From NCBI RefSeq assembly GCF_014199215.1, contig NZ_JACIJC010000002.1, positions 558,001 to 622,000 of the forward strand: a stretch of DNA of 64,000 bases, written 5' to 3'. Source of the DNA: Sphingobium boeckii. Lineage in GTDB: Bacteria; Pseudomonadota; Alphaproteobacteria; Sphingomonadales; Sphingomonadaceae. The translations under genes and the position numbers were made by a program. Below are positions 57,725-64,000 of the stretch, piece after piece; the stretch's first letter is position 1; the number at the start of each line of letters is the position of its first letter. The notes under the pieces are model-generated. The model was not told where the DNA came from and ran no database searches. It saw only the letters and a program-made list of their open reading frames with translations.

Positions 57725-58915
57725 ATGGACGTTTCGGATCTTCGCATCGCGCTGTTCAGCGGCAATTACAATTATGTGCGTGACGGCGCGAACCAGGCGC
57801 TCAACCGGCTGGTCGGCTATCTCCTGCGGCAGGGTGCGGCGGTGCGCGTCTATGCGCCGGTGGTGGACCTGCCCGCTTTCCCGCCCACCGGCGATCTGGT
57901 CGGCGTCCCTGCCATCCCCATCCCCGGCCGCAGCGAATATCGCGCGCCCTACATGCTCGGCCCGCGTGTGAAGCGCGATCTGAAGCGCTTCAATCCCAAT
58001 CTGATCCATGTCGCCAGCCCCGAAATGCTGGGCCATCGCGCGGTCAATTATGCGCGGCGCAAGAACAAGCCGGTGATCGCGTCGGTCCACACCCGCTTCG
58101 AAACCTATCCGCGCTATTATGGGCTCGCCTTTCTGGAGCCGTTGATGGTGGCCATGCTGCGCCGCTTCTATCAGCGGTGCGACGCCATTTTCGCCCCGTC
58201 GGAATCCATGGCTCAGCTTCTGCGCGATCAGCGGATGAGCTATGATGTGGGCATCTGGTCGCGCGGGATCGATCAGGAGATCTTCAATCCCGGCCGCCGC
58301 GATCTGGAATGGCGGCGCAGCCTCGGCATCGCCGACAATGAAGTCGCGATCGGCTTCGTCGGCAGGCTGGTGATGGAAAAGGGGCTGGACGTCTATTCCG
58401 ATACGATCGAGCGCCTCGCCCAGCGCGGCGTGAAGCATCGCGTGCTGATCGTGGGCGAAGGCCCGGCGGGCGAATGGTTTCGCAATCGCTTGCCCGATGC
58501 GGTGTTCGCCGGGTTTCAGGCGGGGCCGGATCTTGGTCGCGCGGTCGCCTCCATGGATATGCTGTTCAATCCGTCGGTCACGGAGACCTTCGGCAATGTC
58601 ACGCTGGAGGCCATGGCGGCGGGCCTGCCCGTCATCGCCGCCAAGGCGACCGGCAGCCAGAGTTTGGTCAGCGACAAGGTCAGCGGCCGCCTGGTCCGCC
58701 CCGGCGCGATCGAGGAATTTGCCGACGCACTGCAATATTATTGCCAGAGCTCAGGCGCGCGTGCGTCGGCGGGCGATGCCGGGCAACGCGCGAGCAATCG
58801 CTATGGCTGGGATGCCGTCAACCAGGCGCTGGTCGATGGCTATCTCCGTGTGATCCGCCAGCGCGAAGCCGGCAGCCGCGCACCGCGGCGCAGTCCATTG
58901 CCTTACACGGATTGA
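57725..58915 (+). CDS. GT4-family glycosyltransferase (glycolipid type)
   Basis: A 396-residue GT-B enzyme. FSGNYNYVRDGANQALNRLVGYLLRQGA and ASVHTRFETYPRYYGL fit the GT4 subgroup acting on diacylglycerol or phosphoinositol lipids. The donor site is IGFVGRLVMEKGLDV, and the E-x7-E is in PSVTETFGNVTLEAMAAGLPVIA. Composition is normal for the window, unlike the glycosyltransferase at 39 kb. Probably membrane-associated; acceptor unproved. Confidence 0.87.
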   Translation: MDVSDLRIALFSGNYNYVRDGANQALNRLVGYLLRQGAAVRVYAPVVDLPAFPPTGDLVGVPAIPIPGRSEYRAPYMLGPRVKRDLKRFNPNLIHVASPEMLGHRAVNYARRKNKPVIASVHTRFETYPRYYGLAFLEPLMVAMLRRFYQRCDAIFAPSESMAQLLRDQRMSYDVGIWSRGIDQEIFNPGRRDLEWRRSLGIADNEVAIGFVGRLVMEKGLDVYSDTIERLAQRGVKHRVLIVGEGPAGEWFRNRLPDAVFAGFQAGPDLGRAVASMDMLFNPSVTETFGNVTLEAMAAGLPVIAAKATGSQSLVSDKVSGRLVRPGAIEEFADALQYYCQSSGARASAGDAGQRASNRYGWDAVNQALVDGYLRVIRQREAGSRAPRRSPLPYTD

Positions 58916-58930
58916 GGAGCAACCAACCCG

Positions 58931-59022
58931 CCTTCATCCCGAACTTGTTTCAGCATCCATCCCTTCGTCCGCACATGGGTCGGGCCTAGAAAATGGACCT
59001 TGAAACGAGTTCAGGGTGACGG
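58931..59022. repeat. dispersed inverted-repeat element, family 2 copy 2
   Basis: Reverse-oriented relative of 1731-1822: left end CATCCCGAACTTGTTTCAGC, right end TTGAAACGAGTTCAGGGTGA. Fills the gap between the convergent glycosyltransferase and DUF2218 genes. Confidence 0.8.
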
Positions 59023-59031
59023 TTGTTGGGA

Positions 59032-59349
59032 TCACACATCCCGCCAATCGAACGGCAACGGTGCCTCGCGAAAGGCGAAGCGATCCAGATGCCGCGCCAC
59101 CGCGCCCTTCAGCGCCTCGAGCTGACCGGGCGACGAAGCGTCGATCCGGCATTCCAGCGCCTCTGCGCCAGCCGTCATCGTGAACAGGCCGTCGCCCGGC
59201 CAATCGGCACCGCGATTATCCCTGGGGAAAACCACGGTGCCTTGCGCGGGGGTGAAATCCACCGCCAGATTATGCGCCCAATGCTTGCAGAGTTGCTGGA
59301 GATAGCGGCTGCCGCTCTTGGTCGGCACGCTGGCGATGGCACTGTTCAT
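59032..59349 (-). CDS. DUF2218 protein
   Basis: A 105-residue protein with the DUF2218 core (YLQQLCKHWAHNLAVDFTPAQGTVVFP, LECRIDASSPGQLEALKGAVARHLDRFAFRE). The start overlaps the PadR-like stop by four bases (ATGA), so it is the regulator's co-expressed partner. Function unknown; the family often sits beside metal or siderophore genes. Confidence 0.87.
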   Translation of the reverse strand: MNSAIASVPTKSGSRYLQQLCKHWAHNLAVDFTPAQGTVVFPRDNRGADWPGDGLFTMTAGAEALECRIDASSPGQLEALKGAVARHLDRFAFREAPLPFDWRDV

Positions 59350-59924
59350 TTCAGCCTCTCGATCTTTTGCGCGGCTTCATCGATGATGACCACGATCTGG
59401 CTCTTCACCTCATCGGTCGCATCCTCTTCGCTCAGCCGATCGTGCAGCGCTTGGCGAAAATTGCCCAAAGCGCGGCGGATCGATTTGCTGTCCGTCCGCG
59501 CGGCATCCTCGCCCAATGCGGCAAGCCTGGCGAACAGGGCGTCCACATCCTCTGCATGGTCCGCCAGATGCCCGGTGCCGGCTGCGGTGATGGCGAACAG
59601 CCTTTTGGCACCCTCGGATTTCGCCTCTTCGATCAGGCTCATATCCTCCAGCAAGGTCAGCGTGGGATAGATGACGCCGGGGCTCGGCGCATAAGCGCCG
59701 CCGGTGCGCTCTTCGATGGCGCGGATCAGATCATAGCCATGGCGCGGCTGATCGGCGATCAGCTTGAGCAACACGAGCTTGAGTTCGCCCGCATCGAACA
59801 CACGCCGACCGCGGGTGCGTCCGCCGCCGCCATGTCCGCGGCCCCAGCCGCCTTCGATACCTTCGCGGCCAAACCGGCCGCCGCCGCGTGGCCCGAAGCC
59901 ACGCATTTTGTGTCTGTGAAACAT
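59346..59924 (-). CDS. PadR-family transcriptional regulator
   Basis: A 192-residue repressor. The first 40 residues are unusually Gly/Arg/His-rich (GFGPRGGGRFG, GGWGRGHGGGGRTRGRR); the winged helix follows (KLVLLKLIADQPRHGYDLIRAIEERTGGAYAPSPGVIYPTLTLLEDM) and a C-terminal helical domain. The ATG at 59924 has AAGGAA upstream; an in-frame ATG at 59945 does not. The palindrome AAGATATATCTT lies 36 bases upstream. Confidence 0.9.
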   Translation of the reverse strand: MFHRHKMRGFGPRGGGRFGREGIEGGWGRGHGGGGRTRGRRVFDAGELKLVLLKLIADQPRHGYDLIRAIEERTGGAYAPSPGVIYPTLTLLEDMSLIEEAKSEGAKRLFAITAAGTGHLADHAEDVDALFARLAALGEDAARTDSKSIRRALGNFRQALHDRLSEEDATDEVKSQIVVIIDEAAQKIERLK

Positions 59925-59959
59925 TCTCGAATCATTCCTTTTCATAACGAGATGTGTCT

Positions 59960-59971
59960 AAGATATATCTT
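59960..59971. promoter_or_regulatory. candidate PadR operator palindrome
   Basis: Perfect 12-base palindrome AAGATATATCTT in the promoter region of the PadR-DUF2218 unit. Its position suits autorepression; inferred only. Confidence 0.5.
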
Positions 59972-60008
59972 GTAAGGATTTTGACAAGAGGTTGTCGTGA
60001 ATTTTTTT

Positions 60009-60211
60009 CGTCATCCTTGCGAAACCGGGGATCCCCCCTGCTCCGTCAAGCCTCCGAAATTGATCCACCTCCTCATCCCCGCGCAGGCGGGGATCCATAC
60101 GCTCGAAGCGATCCGGATAATCTGGAGCCTACGGATTCCCGCCTGCGCGGGAATGACGAGGTGGATATGGTCCTGGTTCGTGAGGAAAACCTGCCTGCGC
60201 GAGGATGACAG
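60009..60211. repeat. nested pair of family-3 inverted repeats
   Basis: An outer element (CGTCATCCTTGCGAAACCGG at left, CTGCCTGCGCGAGGATGACA at right) contains a complete inner copy (60073-60159: TCATCCCCGCGCAGGCGGGG to TTCCCGCCTGCGCGGGAATG). The inner copy is flanked by CCACCTCC and GAGGTGG. It fills the divergent gap between padR and rarA. Confidence 0.78.
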
Positions 60212-60241
60212 CTGAGCAAGGGGGGCCTATCTAATCCCCAC

Positions 60242-61555
60242 ATGGCCGATCTCTTCGCACCAGACCCCGATCCCGAAACCATCGCCGCCGATGCGCCGCT
60301 GGCCGATCGGCTGCGTCCGCAAAAGCTGGACGAAGTGGTGGGCCAGGATCATCTGACCGGCCCGGAAGGCGCGATCGGGCGGATGGTCGCGGCCGGGCGG
60401 CTGTCCTCGATGATCCTGTGGGGGCCACCGGGCACGGGCAAGACCACCATCGCCCGGCTGCTCGCCGAGGCGGTGGGCCTGCGCTTTGCCGCGATCTCCG
60501 CGGTCTTTTCCGGTGTCGCTGATCTCAAGAAGGTCTTCGCCGAAGCCCGCGAGCATGTTCGCACGGGTCAGCGCACCCTGCTGTTCGTGGACGAGATCCA
60601 TCGGTTCAATCGCGCGCAGCAGGATGGCTTCCTGCCCTATGTGGAGGATGGCACGGTTACATTGGTCGGCGCGACCACCGAAAATCCCAGCTTCGAACTC
60701 AATTCAGCCTTGCTCTCGCGCAGTCAGGTGCTGATCCTCAACCGGCTCGATGCGGCCGCGCTCGGCCTGTTGCTCGATCGCGCGGAGGCGCTGAACGGCC
60801 ACTCTTTGCCCCTCACCCCCGATGCGCGCGACGCCTTGGTGGCGACCGCGGATGGCGATGGCCGCTTCCTGCTCAATCAGGCCGAAACGCTCTTCTCGAT
60901 CGATCTGCCCGAACCGCTCGATCCCGCCGCCCTTTCCGCTCTGCTTCACCGGCGCATGGCTGTGTATGACAAGGATCGCGAGGGGCATTACAATCTGATT
61001 TCCGCGCTGCACAAGGCGATGCGCGGCAGCGATCCGCAGGCCAGCCTCTATTATCTCGCTCGGATGCTGACCGCGGGCGAGGAACCGCTTTATGTGCTGC
61101 GCCGCATCGTGCGCTTCGCCAGCGAAGATATCGGCCTGGCCGATCCCCAGGCGCTGATCCAGTGCCTTGCCGCCAAGGACGCCTATGATTTCCTCGGCAG
61201 CCCCGAAGGCGAACTCGCGATTGCCCAAGCCTGCCTCTATTGCGCCACCGCGCCCAAATCGAATGCGGCCTACAAGGCGCAGAAAGCCGCGTGGAAATCC
61301 GCGCGCGACACCGGTTCGCTGATGCCGCCGAAGAATATCCTGAACGCGCCGACCAAGTTGATGAAGCAGATCGGCTATGGCAAGGATTATGGCTATGACC
61401 ATGATAATGACGAAGGCTTTTCGGGCGATAATTATTGGCCCGAAGAGATGAAGCCCGAAACCTATTACGCCCCGGTCAATCGCGGCTTCGAAGCCAGGAT
61501 CGCCGAGCGGCTGGCCCATTGGGATCAATTGCGGAGCAAGAAGAAAGAGGGGTAA
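60242..61555 (+). CDS. rarA: replication-associated recombination protein A
   Basis: A 437-residue clamp-loader-like AAA+ ATPase (RarA/MgsA, WRNIP1 family). RLRPQKLDEVVGQDHL, Walker A GPPGTGKTT, Walker B LLFVDEIHRFNRAQQD, and the sensor GATTENPSFELNSALLSR are diagnostic; the tetramerisation domain forms the C-terminal third. It acts at stalled replication forks. Starts 31 bases after the nested repeat. Confidence 0.95.
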   Translation: MADLFAPDPDPETIAADAPLADRLRPQKLDEVVGQDHLTGPEGAIGRMVAAGRLSSMILWGPPGTGKTTIARLLAEAVGLRFAAISAVFSGVADLKKVFAEAREHVRTGQRTLLFVDEIHRFNRAQQDGFLPYVEDGTVTLVGATTENPSFELNSALLSRSQVLILNRLDAAALGLLLDRAEALNGHSLPLTPDARDALVATADGDGRFLLNQAETLFSIDLPEPLDPAALSALLHRRMAVYDKDREGHYNLISALHKAMRGSDPQASLYYLARMLTAGEEPLYVLRRIVRFASEDIGLADPQALIQCLAAKDAYDFLGSPEGELAIAQACLYCATAPKSNAAYKAQKAAWKSARDTGSLMPPKNILNAPTKLMKQIGYGKDYGYDHDNDEGFSGDNYWPEEMKPETYYAPVNRGFEARIAERLAHWDQLRSKKKEG

Positions 61556-61578
61556 TTCCCCCCCCCCCAAAAAAAAAC
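61556..61578. repeat. homopolymer tract C11-A9
   Basis: Eleven C (61558-61568) followed by nine A (61569-61577) immediately after the rarA stop and before a repeat element. Likely slippage-prone; not in a coding frame. Confidence 0.8.
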
Positions 61579-61666
61579 CGTCATTCCCGCGAAAGCGGGA
61601 ATCCCGCTTCTTCCTTCGATCGGATGCTTGACGAAAAAGCGGGATCCCCACGTTCGCGAGGATGAA
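61579..61666. repeat. dispersed inverted-repeat element, family 3 copy 3
   Basis: Starts CGTCATTCCCGCGAAAGCGG and ends with CCCCACGTTCGCGAGGATGA, an imperfect inverse complement. The remaining gap to the next gene (61667-61830) shows nothing recognisable. Confidence 0.75.
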
Positions 61667-61830
61667 GATCAAGTGCCATTTAGAATCCCTGTCCTACACG
61701 CCCGAACTTTGCCATATCTCGGTCATGCCCAGCCGCCTCGCCTCGTCCTGCAACCTCGCCACTCATCGATCCATTCGATCAATAGCCCTTTTGCAGGCAA
61801 CGGAAACAGGCCCGATAGATGGTGTGAACT

Positions 61831-63258
61831 TTGCCCCTATTCAGTGACCCAATCGATCAATCGCCGCGCCGTGCGCTGATCGTCATCGCCGCCCTGGCTC
61901 TGGCGGCAACACCCGCAGCCGCGCAGAAAAAGCCCCCGACCTCCTATGATCGGGCGATTGCCGCGGGCTATAAGGCGCTCACCCTGTGCAGCGGCATCTT
62001 CAACGTAGGCCGCACGCAGGCGCAGATCGAAGCGCTGGAACTGACCGGCATCTATCCCGAATATGATGCGATCGTGCCGACGCTTGAGGCAAAGGTCGAG
62101 AAATCGGGCGGCGGTCATACCGGCGCGGTGACGGTCGCGTTTGATGACAAACTCCCGCCACGCGCCGCCAATTGGACGATGAATCGCGGCTGCACGATCG
62201 CGCCGATCGGTCGTTCCGGCAGCATCGCTCTGATCAAATTTCAGACGCCTCCGGTTGATGGATCGGGCGCCCAGGATCAGGCCAAATGGCCGCTTGGCGA
62301 AGCCGGTCTGCCCGTGAAGATCAAGGCTCCTGCAAAATTGGCGGCCACGCTGTCCAACAGCTTCGAAAGTGCGGCCTATGGGGCCGGAATCCGCACCACC
62401 GGCACTATCGTCTTGCGCGATGGCAGGATCATCGCGGAACGCTATGCCGAAGGCTTTGGCATCCACACCTCTCAGCGCACCTGGTCTGTCGCAAAAAGCC
62501 TGACCGGAACCCTGGCTGGCGCATTGGCGTATCGCGGCGTGATCAGCATCGAAGCACAATCGGGCATCCCCGAATGGCAGACGGGCAGCGATCCGCGTGC
62601 TGCGATCACGCTGGATCAATTGCTGCGCATGGCCAGCGGTCTGCATAGCAACACTGCGGGCAATCGCACCGACGCGCTGTATTTCGGCGGCTCCAGCGTC
62701 ACGCAGGAAACGGTCGCCTGGCCGCTCGATGCGCTTCCGGGAACGCGCTTCCGTTATGCCAATAATGATATCGTGCTCGCCATGCGCGCCATCCGCGCGC
62801 GGCTTGACGACGACGGAGCCTATGCCGGTCTCCCGCAGGATCTGTTTGGCAGCATCGGCATGACCCGCACCGTGGCCGAGACCGATTGGCAGGGCAATTT
62901 CATCCTTTCCAGCCAAGTCTGGTCCACGGCGCGTGATCTCGCCCGCTTCGGCCTGCTCTATCTGAACGACGGCGTCTGGAATGGCGAACGCATCCTGCCC
63001 CAAGGCTGGGTGAAATATGTCACCACGCCCTCCGGTCCGCAGCCCGATGGCCCCTTCGGCTATGGCGCCACATTCTGGCTGATGAGCAAATCACCGGGCG
63101 TCCCCGCCGACACTTATGCCGCCTTCGGCAATCGCGGGCAATTCGTCGTGATCGTGCCGAGTCGAAAGATCGTCATCGTCCGTCGCGGTGAAGATCCGGC
63201 CGGTGCCAATTTCGATATCGCGAAATTCACTGCGGACGTTCTAGCCGCGCTGCAATGA
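61831..63258 (+). CDS. serine hydrolase, beta-lactamase class C-like
   Basis: A 475-residue exported protein. Signal peptide at about 15-31 (ending TPAAAQ); an N-terminal region of about 160 residues precedes the hydrolase domain. Active-site motif SVAKS (SxxK), YANND (Y-x-N) and a C-terminal FGNRGQF in place of KTG. More like an esterase or amide hydrolase than an antibiotic-inactivating enzyme. The frame begins with TTG and no strong ribosome site, so the start is uncertain. The last codon overlaps the next gene (ATGA). Confidence 0.83.
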   Translation: MPLFSDPIDQSPRRALIVIAALALAATPAAAQKKPPTSYDRAIAAGYKALTLCSGIFNVGRTQAQIEALELTGIYPEYDAIVPTLEAKVEKSGGGHTGAVTVAFDDKLPPRAANWTMNRGCTIAPIGRSGSIALIKFQTPPVDGSGAQDQAKWPLGEAGLPVKIKAPAKLAATLSNSFESAAYGAGIRTTGTIVLRDGRIIAERYAEGFGIHTSQRTWSVAKSLTGTLAGALAYRGVISIEAQSGIPEWQTGSDPRAAITLDQLLRMASGLHSNTAGNRTDALYFGGSSVTQETVAWPLDALPGTRFRYANNDIVLAMRAIRARLDDDGAYAGLPQDLFGSIGMTRTVAETDWQGNFILSSQVWSTARDLARFGLLYLNDGVWNGERILPQGWVKYVTTPSGPQPDGPFGYGATFWLMSKSPGVPADTYAAFGNRGQFVVIVPSRKIVIVRRGEDPAGANFDIAKFTADVLAALQ

Positions 63259-64000
63259 GCCATTTCACCCGCTTTGCGGTGATCGACTGGTCCGGGGCGA
63301 AGGGCGCCAGCCACAAGGGTATTGCGCTCGCCCTGTGCGAAGCGGGCGATGCTGCGCCCGTGCTGATCGCGCCGCCCGGCCGCGCCTGGTCACGCGAAGG
63401 GATCGCCCAATGGATTGAAAGCAAGGCTGATGAACCGCTGATCATCGGCATGGATTTCAGCTTCGCCCCGCCCCGCATCGCACGCGGCAGCTATCTGCCG
63501 GGCGATGAGGTGCCGGGCGATGCCAAGGCCTTCTGGGCCTATGTCGAGGCCCGCTGCCACGACATGGATCTGGGCGCGGCGAGCTTCCTCGAAAGCGCGC
63601 ACCGCCGCCATTTCTATTTCGGTGCCGCCGATGGCCGCAAGGCGGATTTCATGCACCTGCGCGTCTGCGAGGCGCATTATAATGCGGGTGGCGGCGGCAA
63701 GCCCTCCACCGTCTATGATGCCATCGGCGCGGCGCAGGTGGCCAAAGCCAGCTTTGCCGGGATGCGTACTTTGCACCGGCTCAACCGCACCCTGCCCGTC
63801 TGGCCGTTCGATCCCCGCCCGCTGTCCGGCGCGCTGATCGTGGAAATCTACACCGCCATTGCCGCCCGCGCCGCGGGCCTGCGCAAGGGACGCAGCAAGA
63901 TCCGCGATCCCGCGGCGCTGGACGCCGCGCTTGCGGTCCTGGGCAGTGCGCCTCATGTCCCGCTCCCGCGTTATGACGATCACGCAACCGACGCGATCGT
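63255..64000 (+). CDS. RNase H-fold-like protein (DUF429-like), 3' truncated
   Basis: Open frame running off the window end, 248 residues seen. It begins MSHFTRFAVIDWSGAKGASH: the acidic residue in VIDWSG and later IIGMDFSFA and IVEIYTAI resemble the DUF429 RNase H-like fold. The ATG overlaps the serine hydrolase stop by four bases, so the two are coupled. Function unknown; the family assignment is by eye. Confidence 0.6.
   Translation, partial: MSHFTRFAVIDWSGAKGASHKGIALALCEAGDAAPVLIAPPGRAWSREGIAQWIESKADEPLIIGMDFSFAPPRIARGSYLPGDEVPGDAKAFWAYVEARCHDMDLGAASFLESAHRRHFYFGAADGRKADFMHLRVCEAHYNAGGGGKPSTVYDAIGAAQVAKASFAGMRTLHRLNRTLPVWPFDPRPLSGALIVEIYTAIAARAAGLRKGRSKIRDPAALDAALAVLGSAPHVPLPRYDDHATDAI

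Overview
The window is GC-rich chromosomal DNA of an alphaproteobacterium, most likely a sphingomonad. Several things point there: NDUFA12 and DUF2155 genes next to aat, a DUF1476 (F1-ATPase zeta-type inhibitor) gene beside grxD and bolA, a ThiS-ThiG fusion, the order tRNA-Trp/secE/nusG/rplK/rplA, abundant TonB/serine-hydrolase/PIN-type genes, and short dispersed palindromic repeats of the kind found between genes in Sphingomonadales. No phage, plasmid, IS transposase, CRISPR array or rRNA operon is visible. This is core chromosome with small accessory insertions.

Layout. 1-6.6 kb: end of rpsA, ihfB, an ABC-2 exporter pair, tRNA-Leu(TAA), an orphan solute-binding lipoprotein, DUF4112 and nadC. 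6.7-12 kb: a Phd/PIN toxin-antitoxin pair wedged between nadC and nadA, then an apparent operon read leftwards, blaI-like / M56 sensor protease / LACTB2-like metallo-hydrolase / DUF4230 / nadA, preceded by a clear BlaI-type operator. 12.3-18.5 kb: Sel1 protein, grxD-bolA-DUF1476, quinone oxidoreductase, leuD, a 46-residue membrane peptide gene, leuC and a serine hydrolase. 18.7-23.8 kb: scoA and scoB split by a HAD phosphatase lipoprotein gene, a ThDP enzyme, a VapBC pair and CsbD. 23.9-36.8 kb: thiSG fusion, aroQ-accB-accC-ACT-arsC, a ParA-like ATPase, aat overlapping a convergent DUF2155 gene, NDUFA12, DUF192, a double cold-shock protein, recX, a fatty acyl-AMP ligase and a GGDEF-EAL protein.

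36.8-52.2 kb is the transcription/translation core: tRNA-Trp, secE, nusG, rplK, rplA, rplJ, rplL, rpoB, rpoC. In many bacteria this block is one or two transcription units. Here an AT-rich, oppositely oriented glycosyltransferase island separates rplKA from rplJL, and an antisense membrane-protein gene plus a bidirectional terminator separates rplJL from rpoBC. A terminator-like hairpin lies just before rpoB, and a composite palindromic repeat fills the rpoB-rpoC gap. 52.2-64 kb holds a ModE-like HTH protein, a secreted protein divergent from a TonB receptor, a Mur ligase (Mpl-like) divergent from an LD-carboxypeptidase (murein recycling), a GT4 glycosyltransferase, PadR/DUF2218, rarA, a second serine hydrolase and a truncated RNase H-like gene.

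The most distinctive non-coding content is a set of four short inverted-repeat families (about nine to ten copies, 75-130 bp each). Several sit at junctions of convergent genes, one is nested inside another, one sits between rpoB and rpoC, and one has become the N-terminal coding sequence of a lipoprotein. I see no single unmistakably new multi-gene system. The best candidates for follow-up are the repeat families, the rpoB leader hairpin, the glycosyltransferase island with 7-bp flanking repeats, the leuC/leuD micropeptide and the interrupted scoA/scoB locus.
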